A DNA stretch of 8,515 nucleotides from an uncultured Clostridium sp. GTDB taxonomy: Bacteria > Bacillota_A > Clostridia > Lachnospirales > Lachnospiraceae. The notes beneath the pieces are model-generated. The model made no database searches, was not told the origin of the DNA, and saw only the letters and a program-made list of their open reading frames with translations. This document shows, in pieces, positions 1 to 6,286 of this stretch; positions within the stretch are counted from its first letter, which is position 1; every line of letters begins with the position of its first letter. The translations under genes and the position numbers were made by a program. The stretch covers positions 1 to 8,515 of the forward strand of contig CAMWKN010000039.1 in assembly GCA_947174825.1 (NCBI GenBank), in the 5' to 3' direction.

Positions 1-358
1 CCTTTGGCCCTGTATAAAATTTTACCGAAATCCCCAGCTTTTCCGCAATAGCAATCTGCTGGCGCATTTCCTCACTGCACTTTTCAATTTGTCCCAATAT
101 CAGGACAGACACGGAATATCCTGCTTCCTGGAGGATGCGGATGGCAGCTACGCCATCACCGCCATTATTCCCAGTACCACAAACCGCCAGAATACTGTCG
201 CTTTCCGGATCTGTAGTCTCCATAATACAAGAGGCAACACTCATGGCTGCCCTCTCCATTAACACCATAGATGGAATCCCGATTTCCTGAATCGAAATCC
301 GGTCTATTTCCTTTGCCTCCACCGCATCTGCAACATAATGCATTTTCTGTGTAGCCAT
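1..358 (-). CDS. nnr: NAD(P)H-hydrate epimerase domain (YjeF_N) of Nnr repair enzyme, 3' end cut off by window edge
   Basis: The visible 119 residues are the start of a YjeF_N-type protein. This family epimerises damaged, hydrated NADH and NADPH (R-NADHX to S-NADHX). In many bacteria the domain is fused to a C-terminal ATP/ADP-dependent dehydratase that restores the cofactor. The sequence shows the family's VLMERAAMS stretch (about residues 32-40) and the glycine-rich GTGNNGGDG loop (61-69) that binds the nucleotide part. The ATG at 356-358 has AGGAG six bases upstream. The gene lies 58 bp downstream of acpS on the same strand with no terminator between them, so co-transcription is likely. 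An acpS-nnr pair is common in Firmicutes. Whether the dehydratase domain follows cannot be seen, so the bifunctional reading is inference; the epimerase domain itself is confident. Confidence 0.9.
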   Translation of the reverse strand, partial: MATQKMHYVADAVEAKEIDRISIQEIGIPSMVLMERAAMSVASCIMETTDPESDSILAVCGTGNNGGDGVAAIRILQEAGYSVSVLILGQIEKCSEEMRQQIAIAEKLGISVKFYTGPK

Positions 359-416
359 TCCGTTCTCCTATTCTTCCTAATACATTACCCTAATAAACAT
401 AACTCATTATAATGTA

Positions 417-782
417 CTAGCTCTCCATCACCACATATGCCATTGCTAACTTCTCTGTATCTGTCAGAGAGATATGTATCCCGCTGACATCATGTCTCCT
501 TGCCTGGGCAGCTGCTTTTCCAGATAAACGAACACAAGGAGCACCCGATGGCTCTCTTAATATCTCAATATCCGATGGCATAATCCCCTGAAATCCGGTT
601 CCCATCGCTTTAACTACTGCCTCTTTTCCGGCAAAGGCCGTGGCCGCCCGCGCTGGTTTCTTTTGAATTAGTTCCCGTTCCTGTTCTGAATAATACTTCT
701 GCCGAAAGGATTCTCTGGCATAGGCTTTCGTAACCCTCTCAATCTCCACCAGATCAGTACCAATCCCTACAATTTTGCCCAT
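417..782 (-). CDS. acpS: Holo-[acyl-carrier-protein] synthase AcpS
   Basis: AcpS is a small cytoplasmic phosphopantetheinyl transferase. It moves 4'-phosphopantetheine from coenzyme A onto the conserved serine of acyl carrier protein, which activates it for fatty-acid synthesis. The 121-residue length is typical. The N-terminal GIGTDLVEIER motif (residues 6-16) carries the metal-binding Asp10. The FAGKEAVVKAMGTG block (50-63) carries the second metal ligand Glu54, and the C-terminal IHISLTDTEKLAMAYVV strand closes the fold. The start has a GGGAGAGG ribosome binding site five bases upstream. The gene begins 35 bp after the stop of the coiled-coil gene and is followed by the Nnr gene, so it is the middle gene of a leftward operon probably driven from the promoter at 1655-1683. 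I see no missing catalytic residue. Confidence 0.96.
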   Translation of the reverse strand: MGKIVGIGTDLVEIERVTKAYARESFRQKYYSEQERELIQKKPARAATAFAGKEAVVKAMGTGFQGIMPSDIEILREPSGAPCVRLSGKAAAQARRHDVSGIHISLTDTEKLAMAYVVMES

Positions 783-817
783 CGTATCCTCTCCCTATCC
801 ACGGTTTGATTGTGGAA

Positions 818-1480
818 TTAATCATCCAACTTATTCTCCTCCATATTTCCACGCCAGACCTGATGTTCCCGGTCAAAGACCTCCACTACTTCTGCCCCCA
901 ATAAATTATGCATATATTTGTAGACTTCCGTATTTCGAATCTCCCGATCCTGTTTCCGCAAAATATGATCTTTCAGCTCTTCCCGAAGTTCCTGGATTCT
1001 CTCTTCCTCTTCCTCAATGATCTCCGTATTATCCATTAATTCCTGATAGCAATAGGTCATACAGGCAATCAATAATTTCTGATTGGCTTCTTTGATTTCC
1101 TTTGGAAGCTGTCTCCGTAACTCTTTGGTCTCTTCAATCTTTTCATTCAAATCCGCAATCAGCTTTTGATTTTTTTCCTGTTTCTTGATACGGATAGGGC
1201 TGTCCGGTTCGTGACCATCTGTCATGTTCTCCACGATATTATTCATGATTACCTTTTTCGCCTTATCATAATCCTTTAAATCGTGTTCTGTCTGCCCCTG
1301 CTGTTTAATGAAATGATTTAATTCTTTTTCCAATTTTTTAATTTCACCGGTTTTCCGAACGTCAGGAAATATCCTGTGCCAACCCGCATCTAAAGTTAAT
1401 AAAGGAACCTCCTTACCACGCAAAGCCTGCATATACTGATATTCCATCTCTAATTCTGCTTTTTTTCTCTTTTTTCCCAT
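818..1480 (-). CDS. Unrecognised coiled-coil protein, first gene of the acpS operon
   Basis: I do not recognise this family. The chosen start gives 220 residues, opening with MGKKRKKAELEMEYQYMQALRGKEVP. The protein is highly charged, with no signal peptide and no membrane segment, so it should be cytoplasmic. Two stretches look like long alpha helices or coiled coil: about residues 45-75 (rich in KKLEKELNHFIKQ-type heptads) and about 100-190 (ADLNEKIEETKELRRQLPKEI and the EEEEERIQELREELKDHILRK run). A conserved-looking end follows (YKYMHNLLGAEVVEVFDREHQVWRGN). An in-frame ATG at 1501 would add seven residues but has no ribosome binding site; the ATG at 1478-1480 has a purine-rich G run five bases upstream. 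It precedes acpS by 35 bp in the same direction, which suggests shared transcription but does not prove a role in lipid or ACP metabolism. Confidence 0.8.
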   Translation of the reverse strand: MGKKRKKAELEMEYQYMQALRGKEVPLLTLDAGWHRIFPDVRKTGEIKKLEKELNHFIKQQGQTEHDLKDYDKAKKVIMNNIVENMTDGHEPDSPIRIKKQEKNQKLIADLNEKIEETKELRRQLPKEIKEANQKLLIACMTYCYQELMDNTEIIEEEEERIQELREELKDHILRKQDREIRNTEVYKYMHNLLGAEVVEVFDREHQVWRGNMEENKLDD

Positions 1481-1485
1481 AAAAT

Positions 1486-1494
1486 CCCCCCTTT
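1486..1494 (-). promoter_or_regulatory. Ribosome binding site deciding the start of the coiled-coil gene
   Basis: The minus strand reads AAAGGGGGG, ending five bases before the ATG at 1478-1480. It is unusual in being a run of six G rather than GGAGG, but it is the only Shine-Dalgarno-like sequence near either possible start. It lies downstream of the alternative ATG at 1501, which argues against that longer start. Confidence 0.65.
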
Positions 1495-1526
1495 TATCCA
1501 TTTATATTCGTAGGTATTACTATTAC

Positions 1527-1598
1527 TAAGGCGGTTAAATATCAATGAATTTTACGCAGAATAAATTTCAATCTGCCTTAATGATATCTACTATCATT
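1527..1598 (-). repeat. Inverted repeats in the leader of the coiled-coil/acpS operon
   Basis: Three pairings can be read here, between the promoter and the first gene. AATGATA (1580-1586) and TATCATT (1592-1598) form a perfect 7-bp dyad around a 5-base loop. TAAGGC (1527-1532) matches GCCTTA (1575-1580). GCAGA (1556-1560) matches TCTGC (1572-1576). The last two share bases 1575-1576, so they could not form at the same time. This could be an operator, a structured 5' leader, or chance in AT-rich DNA. No known riboswitch class is recognised. Confidence 0.4.
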
Positions 1599-1654
1599 TT
1601 ATATTTCGGAATTGTAAGCATATTTGTCAAGATCTTCCAGTCCTATTCCTTAAA

Positions 1655-1683
1655 ATTATACCACATAGCAGTAATCTTGTGAA
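1655..1683 (-). promoter_or_regulatory. Vegetative promoter for the coiled-coil-acpS-nnr operon
   Basis: Read on the minus strand, a TTCACA -35 box (1678-1683) is followed by a 17-bp spacer and a perfect TATAAT -10 box (1655-1660). A TG one base before the -10 gives an extended -10. Transcription would start near 1648, giving a leader of about 170 nt before the coiled-coil gene at 1480. The promoter sits just after the lipoprotein gene's stop at 1725, so the operon has its own start rather than relying on readthrough. Confidence 0.75.
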
Positions 1684-1724
1684 CTCCTCTCCTCCCAAGC
1701 CAGTCCAGAACAGTAAACACAAAA

Positions 1725-3038
1725 CTAATACACTTTTCGGATATCCGATCTCTCCAGAATCTGATCCAGTTCAGGATCATAGGCGGCAAAATACATCCGA
1801 TCTACTTTGGATCTCCCATGAGGCGACAGTCGAATTTCAGACAGAATTATCTTGTCATCCACAACTCCCTCAATTTGGTCAGGTTTATACATATACATTT
1901 CCTGTAACACAACATCATTCGAAACAGCATCAGCAGAGGTACCTTCTTTTTTCCATTGTTGCAAATAATCACTTACTACACTTTCATTCCGAACTTGGGA
2001 CAGATCCGAAGCAGGCGCACTGAGAACAGCGATTTCCGCAGCTGTGGCTTTTTCCAGTTTTTCATCATACTCTTTTACCCAAAAATATACTCTATCCTGA
2101 TAAAGGAAGATTTCTGTAATACAATATTCTTGAAATCTTTTTTTCTTGGTGAAACCAAATTCTTTCAGTTTCTTCGAAAAGTCTTCTTCTGAAATGACGC
2201 AGACTGCCTGCTCCTCCCCTTTGTGGTACTGCCAAATCGTTTCATTATCACAGGTAAAATAAACACTTTCGCCACTGGATACCATCCCGGTATTTCTATA
2301 AAATGTTTCCTCATCTTTCCATTTTTCCCCTGTATAGATTTGCTTTACAGTACCACTATCTGGTTCGAGACTGTATAAATTGCCTCCCTCCAAAACAAAC
2401 AGTTTTCCATCCAAAATAATAGTCCCCTGATCCTTGTAACCTCTGCAACTCATAACATCCCCTCTCAGTTGCCGCTTCTCCACCATCATTGGAATTTTCT
2501 CCCCATTTTGCAAATTCAGTTTGTAAATTCCATCCTGCGACTCATAAATCACATAAGAATCTGTAATATAAGGGATTTCCAGAAAATCCTGTAGTAATGC
2601 CTCTTCTTTCTCCCAGAGCAATTGATCCCCATTGTTTATCTTTTGAATAGGAACGCGCCAGAAAACGCGAAAGCCAGGTCCGCTCTCCCATGTTGCATAA
2701 TAAAGACAGGTATTGCTCACATGTAATAACGATTCTAACTGATCAACACTATGATTCTGAATCAAAGTACCATCCATCTGCCGTTGGCTAAGAACTTCCT
2801 CACCATCTTCTCCTGTTGTAATACAATAGGAATTATTGTCATTAGAAAATACGACGGTATTCTCCTCCATTTCCTTTTGCACACGTTGCCAGAAATCGTC
2901 TGGTGCAGATTGAACATTTTGTCCCTTTCTCCCACGCCACTGACATCCTGTCATGGAAACTAGCAAAGCTATTACCAAAAACGCAGCCCATAAATGCCTC
3001 CATTTTTTTTGCTGATTCCGAGTAGTATTCATATTCAT
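1725..3038 (-). CDS. Secreted lipoprotein of unknown function, possible beta-propeller
   Basis: This 437-residue protein starts with a lipoprotein signal peptide: a basic N-region (RNQQKKWRH), a hydrophobic core (about residues 16-29) and a lipobox ending MTGC, with the lipidated cysteine at 32. The mature protein should be anchored on the outer face of the membrane. The body lacks recognisable catalytic motifs. About residues 45-290 are short beta-like strands alternating with turns, such as GKLFVLEGGNLYSLEPDSGTV and GESVYFTCDNETIWQYHKG, which is the look of a beta-propeller or a DUF5050-like fold; that is an inference. The C-terminal part is more charged. The start ATG at 3036-3038 has GGAGG six bases upstream. 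It is apparently a single-gene unit, divergent from the uridylyltransferase and followed by the promoter of the next operon. No intrinsic terminator is obvious after its stop. Confidence 0.85.
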   Translation of the reverse strand: MNMNTTRNQQKKWRHLWAAFLVIALLVSMTGCQWRGRKGQNVQSAPDDFWQRVQKEMEENTVVFSNDNNSYCITTGEDGEEVLSQRQMDGTLIQNHSVDQLESLLHVSNTCLYYATWESGPGFRVFWRVPIQKINNGDQLLWEKEEALLQDFLEIPYITDSYVIYESQDGIYKLNLQNGEKIPMMVEKRQLRGDVMSCRGYKDQGTIILDGKLFVLEGGNLYSLEPDSGTVKQIYTGEKWKDEETFYRNTGMVSSGESVYFTCDNETIWQYHKGEEQAVCVISEEDFSKKLKEFGFTKKKRFQEYCITEIFLYQDRVYFWVKEYDEKLEKATAAEIAVLSAPASDLSQVRNESVVSDYLQQWKKEGTSADAVSNDVVLQEMYMYKPDQIEGVVDDKIILSEIRLSPHGRSKVDRMYFAAYDPELDQILERSDIRKVY

Positions 3039-3099
3039 ACATTACCTCCATAAACTCTATGTGTCTGCTATAATTAATTTTCATTTTTTGCTTTTGGGT

Positions 3100-3114
3100 A
3101 TCATTCTGTATGAT
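3100..3114. repeat. Small dyad upstream of the lipoprotein gene
   Basis: ATCAT (3100-3104) and ATGAT (3110-3114) form a perfect 5-bp inverted repeat separated by TCTGT. It lies about 60 bp upstream of the lipoprotein start, inside its presumed leader or promoter region. It could be an operator half-site pair, but dyads of this length arise by chance in AT-rich DNA. Confidence 0.2.
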
Positions 3115-3198
3115 GGTATTTTTTGCATTTCATAAAAAGCACCTTACGAAAGTGTCTATCGACATCATTTATTTAATAATACCATAAAGAAATAAAAG

Positions 3199-3226
3199 AG
3201 TATACTAAAAAGACCAAAGTAAGCAA
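3199..3226 (-). promoter_or_regulatory. Possible promoter of the lipoprotein gene
   Basis: On the minus strand TTGCTT (3221-3226) stands 16 bp before TATACT (3199-3204), a good -10 with a weak -35. It would lie back to back with the rightward promoter at 3235-3263, the two -35 boxes being 8 bp apart, and would give a leader of about 150 nt. I found no better leftward candidate nearer the gene, but the assignment is tentative. Confidence 0.35.
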
Positions 3227-3234
3227 CGAGGAGC

Positions 3235-3263
3235 TTGCATGCTTTCTAGGATTGTCGTATAAT
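3235..3263 (+). promoter_or_regulatory. Strong vegetative promoter of the uridylyltransferase gene
   Basis: TTGCAT (3235-3240), a 17-bp spacer and a perfect TATAAT (3258-3263) form a near-consensus housekeeping promoter. Transcription would begin near 3270, about 30 nt before the start codon, leaving only a short leader with AGGGAGG at 3287-3293, seven bases before the ATG. There is little room for leader regulation, so expression is probably constitutive unless a protein binds the promoter. Confidence 0.8.
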
Positions 3264-3300
3264 GAGGGATACGAAATGCAATTGATAGGGAGGTCTTTTT

Positions 3301-4530
3301 ATGAATCTACAGGAAGCCAGACAAAAACTAGCCAAGTATTCACAGGAGCATGTTCTGAAATATTATGAAACATTATCAGCTTCGGAACAGGAGAGCCTGT
3401 TAAAACAGATTGATGAAACGGATTTTTCCGTAATAAACAAAATAAAACATTCTCCGGATGGCAATAGCCCGGCAGGAGAAATTACCCCTATTCATGCCAT
3501 GCAGATTCCTGAGATCGAAGAACATCAGGAACAGTTCCTGCAGGTTGGCACCACTACAATCAAAGAAGGAAAGGTTGCCGCTGTTCTTCTGGCAGGGGGA
3601 ATGGGAACCCGGCTGGGATCGGATCATCCCAAGGGAATGTATGATATTGGATTAACGAAATCGGTTTATATCTTTGAACGAATTATCTCCAATTTATTAG
3701 ATGTGGTTCAGCAAACCGATACCTGGATTCACCTCTTTATCATGACTAGCGACAAAAATCATGCGGATACTACAGGTTTCTTTCAGACTCACGATTTCTT
3801 TGGCTACCGTGCTGACCATATCCATTTCTTCCAACAGGATATGGCACCAGCTGCTACCTATGACGGAAAAGTATATATGGAAGCAAAGCATAAAATTGCC
3901 ACTTCTCCTAACGGAAACGGCGGATGGTTCTCTTCTCTGCAAAATGCCGGACTATTGGACTTCATCCATACCCATGGCATAGAATGGCTAAATGTATTTG
4001 CTGTTGATAACGTATTGCAGCGCATTGCAGATCCTTGTTTTGTCGGTGCTACTATTTCCCAAAACTGCAGTGTTGGAGCCAAGGTAGTCCGCAAAAATGA
4101 TCCCGACGAAAAAGTGGGGGTTATGTGTCTCAAAGATGGACATCCCTCCATTGTGGAATATTATGAGCAGACACCTGAACTTCGCGACACAAAAGACGAA
4201 AACGGGGATCCTGCCTATAACTTTGGTGTTATACTCAATTACCTCTTTCGTATTTCCTCACTGGAAGAAATCTGTGAACGGGAAATGCCGCTTCATATTG
4301 TAGAAAAGAAGATACCATTTATTGATGACGATGCCGCTCTGGTAAATCCAGTAGAACCAAACGGCTATAAATTTGAAACACTGATTCTGGATATGATTGA
4401 ATTAATGGATACCTGTCTTCCATTTGAGGTAGTTCGTGACCGGGAATTTGCACCTATCAAAAACAAAACCGGCATTGATTCCGTGGAAAGCGCCCGTGCC
4501 CTGTTACAGCAAAATGGGGTTACCTTGTAA
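3301..4530 (+). CDS. UDPGP-family uridylyltransferase (UDP-sugar pyrophosphorylase, eukaryote-like)
   Basis: This 409-residue cytoplasmic enzyme belongs to the UDPGP type 1 family (UDP-GlcNAc and UDP-glucose pyrophosphorylases). Members join UTP and a sugar 1-phosphate to give a UDP-sugar and pyrophosphate. The nucleotide-binding signature LLAGGMGTRLG (residues 96-106) is followed by HPKGMYDIGL, with a lysine at 111 that fits the catalytic position. Other family blocks are IMTS (147-150), FFQQDMAPA (176-184), the PNGNGGW substrate loop (203-209) and NVFAVDN (231-237). The sequence resembles the UAP1/AGX branch more than bacterial GalU or GlmU. The sugar used, GlcNAc-1-P or Glc-1-P, cannot be settled by reading. 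It is the sole rightward gene, with its own strong promoter and an intrinsic terminator downstream, so it is probably monocistronic. Confidence 0.92.
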   Translation: MNLQEARQKLAKYSQEHVLKYYETLSASEQESLLKQIDETDFSVINKIKHSPDGNSPAGEITPIHAMQIPEIEEHQEQFLQVGTTTIKEGKVAAVLLAGGMGTRLGSDHPKGMYDIGLTKSVYIFERIISNLLDVVQQTDTWIHLFIMTSDKNHADTTGFFQTHDFFGYRADHIHFFQQDMAPAATYDGKVYMEAKHKIATSPNGNGGWFSSLQNAGLLDFIHTHGIEWLNVFAVDNVLQRIADPCFVGATISQNCSVGAKVVRKNDPDEKVGVMCLKDGHPSIVEYYEQTPELRDTKDENGDPAYNFGVILNYLFRISSLEEICEREMPLHIVEKKIPFIDDDAALVNPVEPNGYKFETLILDMIELMDTCLPFEVVRDREFAPIKNKTGIDSVESARALLQQNGVTL

Positions 4531-4557
4531 AATGCATAAGTTAAACAGCTTACACTA

Positions 4558-4582
4558 CAAGAATTTGCAAAGCAAATCCTTG
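4558..4582 (+). repeat. Hairpin downstream of the uridylyltransferase gene
   Basis: ATTTGC (4563-4568) and GCAAAT (4572-4577) pair around an AAA loop. After one A-C mismatch the stem extends with CAAG (4558-4561) against CTTG (4579-4582). No T run follows directly, so by itself it is not a classical terminator on the plus strand. It may protect the 3' end of the mRNA or act with the terminator about 60 bp downstream. Confidence 0.5.
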
Positions 4583-4638
4583 GTATAGCATTATGCTGTT
4601 GCGTACCACTATCAATAATATTTTTTCTGATGTAAAAC

Positions 4639-4692
4639 AAGACTATCACAGCAGTAACGATCATAAATCTCCCTGCATGTGATAGCCTTTTT
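4639..4692. terminator. Bidirectional intrinsic terminator between convergent genes
   Basis: CTATCACA (4643-4650) and TGTGATAG (4678-4685) are perfect complements. The stem continues inward through GCAG (4651-4654) and CTGC (4673-4676) across one bulged A, and outward through AAG/CTT after an A-C mismatch. On the plus strand it is followed by TTTTT (4688-4692), serving the uridylyltransferase. On the minus strand it is followed by a weaker CTTGTTTT tract, serving the zinc-ribbon gene that ends at 4714. The loop is long (18 bases), so efficiency is uncertain. Confidence 0.65.
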
Positions 4693-4713
4693 CATATCGT
4701 CAAATAATTTACC

Positions 4714-5862
4714 TTACTCTTCTGTATCCTCCGTTTCATCTTCCTCCGGAATCTCTGCATCCATCAAATCATCCTCTAACTCTTCAGATTCTTCGTGATC
4801 CATGTAACGATCCCCATAATATTTATCTGACAGATACTCCAGATAAACTACAGATTCTTCTGGATAATTTTTTACCAGAATCCCACGGATATGTGCAGTA
4901 ATCAACAAATCATTTTCCACCTCTGATACCTCTGGATCTTTCCAGCTATCCAAGGTTTCCTGGGATAATTCTGTATCCAAAAAGTCATAAATTTCTTTTG
5001 TCTTTGCTTCCTCGGCTGGTATTTCTGACTTCATCCTGGACGCTTTAACCATACTGACAATACCAATAATAAGAAATACTACAAATACCAGTGCAATTAC
5101 AATAAATACAAACTTCTCATAGTGTATCGGCAAAATTTCCAATTGACACAAAGTCAGGAATATGCCACCCAAAATGGAAAACACAATAAAGGTAAGTCCC
5201 GAAAACTTGAGATCCTTATATTCTTCCTCTTTTGTGACATAACTTTCCGTAGAGGTATAAAGCAGATCACTGGTATCCTCCTCTGCTTCCTCTGATAGCA
5301 ATAAGTTCTCTCCCTGTTCCTGCAGTTCTGCATCATCATCTAAATCAGTTTCATCAGAATCGGTCTCCTGATCCTCCTGATCCCAGTCATATTCCGATTC
5401 TTCCGTTTCTTCTGCCATGGATTCTCTTGCTTCTATCACGTCATTCAGCGCATCCAGAACAGGAGCCCCCGTTTTACTCCGCCCAAGAAGTGAAACCTCT
5501 ATTTCTGATTCCTCTTCCATATTTTCTGCCATTTGTCTTTGCAGTTGTTTTAACGCCTCTGTTTCCTGTTCCTCTTTCATCGCTAACAGAAATCCACGGA
5601 ATAATTTTTCTGCTTTTTTTCGCTGCTTTTCCAGAACTGTGACAACATAAACTCCCCCACCATCTTTTTCAACCTTTGCTGCCTGCTCCAGTCCAGAATA
5701 ATGCAGGTACTCTAGAAAACGGTCTGCAAGTGACTCATCCTTGAATTCGCAGAGATCTACCGCACAAAAATCAGCCTCCGTCCCCTCCACTAATTCTGCA
5801 CCACAATCAGCACATACCCTTATTCCTTTCCGGTACTCCATCTTACAATTCGGACACCACAT
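4714..5862 (-). CDS. Zinc-ribbon, two-pass membrane protein with acidic linker, function unknown
   Basis: The 382-residue product opens with MWCPNCKMEY and a second CADCG, giving a four-cysteine zinc ribbon (Cys3, Cys6, Cys17, Cys20). Residues about 34-92 look like a small alpha-beta domain (SLADRFLEYLHYSGLE then GGGVYVVTVL), loosely recalling DUF2007; this is a guess. A strongly acidic, low-complexity linker covers about 113-215. Two membrane helices follow (about 221-240 and 250-272), then a short folded region with EIYDFLDTEL and NDLLITAHIRGIL, and an acidic tail (about 355-382). Both long flanks probably lie in the cytoplasm because the inter-helix loop is only about ten residues. A start at 5928 is possible in frame but would put the rplS terminator inside the gene and has no ribosome binding site, so the ATG at 5860-5862 is preferred. 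The specific role is unknown. Confidence 0.85.
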   Translation of the reverse strand: MWCPNCKMEYRKGIRVCADCGAELVEGTEADFCAVDLCEFKDESLADRFLEYLHYSGLEQAAKVEKDGGGVYVVTVLEKQRKKAEKLFRGFLLAMKEEQETEALKQLQRQMAENMEEESEIEVSLLGRSKTGAPVLDALNDVIEARESMAEETEESEYDWDQEDQETDSDETDLDDDAELQEQGENLLLSEEAEEDTSDLLYTSTESYVTKEEEYKDLKFSGLTFIVFSILGGIFLTLCQLEILPIHYEKFVFIVIALVFVVFLIIGIVSMVKASRMKSEIPAEEAKTKEIYDFLDTELSQETLDSWKDPEVSEVENDLLITAHIRGILVKNYPEESVVYLEYLSDKYYGDRYMDHEESEELEDDLMDAEIPEEDETEDTEE

Positions 5863-5870
5863 ATTCCATG

Positions 5871-5879
5871 TCCTCCTTT
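5871..5879 (-). promoter_or_regulatory. Ribosome binding site deciding the start of the zinc-ribbon gene
   Basis: The minus strand reads AAAGGAGGA, with GGAGG ending nine bases before the ATG at 5860-5862. It is a strong site and lies just after the rplS terminator, so translation should begin here rather than at the upstream in-frame ATG at 5926-5928. Confidence 0.8.
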
Positions 5880-5886
5880 CTGTTTC

Positions 5887-5919
5887 GAAAAAAGTGCGAT
5901 CCAAAAATGAACCGCACTT
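5887..5919 (-). terminator. Intrinsic terminator of rplS
   Basis: On the minus strand AAGTGCGGTTC (5919-5909) pairs with GGATCGCACTT (5902-5892) around an ATTTTT loop. The 11-bp stem has two G-U pairs, and six T on the minus strand (5893-5888) overlap the foot of the stem. It begins 20 bp after the rplS stop. The other strand has no T run, so it works leftward only. Just seven bases separate its T run from the ribosome binding site of the zinc-ribbon gene. Confidence 0.85.
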
Positions 5920-5938
5920 CCGTTTCATAACAATTCCA

Positions 5939-6286
5939 TTATTTAACGATTTCTTTTACTTTTGCAGCCTTACCAACACGATCACGCAGGTAGAATAATT
6001 TCGCACGTCTTGCCTTACCTCTGCGAACAACCTCGATCTTGTCAATAATCGGAGAATGTAATGGCCAGGTCTTCTCCACGCCTACACCGTTTGAATTCTT
6101 TCTCACGGTAAATGTTTCTCTGGCTCCACCATTCTGTCTCTTCAAAACGGTACCCTCATATACCTGGATACGCTCTCTGGAACCCTCGATAACCTTGGCA
6201 AATACTCTTACGGTATCACCAACGTTAAAATCTGTAATATCAGACTTTAACTGCTCATCTTCAATTGCCTTAATAATATCATTCAT
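5939..6286 (-). CDS. rplS: 50S ribosomal protein L19
   Basis: L19 sits at the interface of the large and small ribosomal subunits. The 115 residues from the chosen start match the family's usual length. Recognisable blocks are [17 protein letters not shown] at the start, [16 protein letters not shown] (20-35), [16 protein letters not shown] (39-54), the [13 protein letters not shown] stretch (59-71) and the basic [18 protein letters not shown] end. A longer frame from 6304 contains the ribosome binding site inside it and is rejected. The gene has its own promoter and terminator. It is not beside rpsP, rimM or trmD in this window: the gene upstream is a SNF2 ATPase. Confidence 0.98.
   Translation of the reverse strand: MNDIIKAIEDEQLKSDITDFNVGDTVRVFAKVIEGSRERIQVYEGTVLKRQNGGARETFTVRKNSNGVGVEKTWPLHSPIIDKIEVVRRGKARRAKLFYLRDRVGKAAKVKEIVK

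Noticed and set aside
1598..1630. A second promoter using the perfect TTGACA at 1625-1630 on the minus strand
   Set aside because: The nearest good -10, TATAAA at 1598-1603, is 21 bp away, too far for a normal promoter, and other -10 candidates match poorly.
1679..2023. A 114-codon rightward frame antisense to the lipoprotein gene
   Set aside because: No ribosome binding site, histidine- and glutamine-rich composition typical of antisense frames, and the other strand has clear coding evidence.
2842..3084. An 80-codon leftward reading frame overlapping the start of the lipoprotein gene
   Set aside because: It lies in another frame over the lipoprotein's signal peptide region, has no ribosome binding site, and its composition looks like an out-of-frame shadow.
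5863..5928. A 22-residue N-terminal extension of the zinc-ribbon protein
   Set aside because: It would include the rplS terminator and has no ribosome binding site, whereas the ATG at 5860-5862 has a strong one and starts directly with the zinc ribbon.
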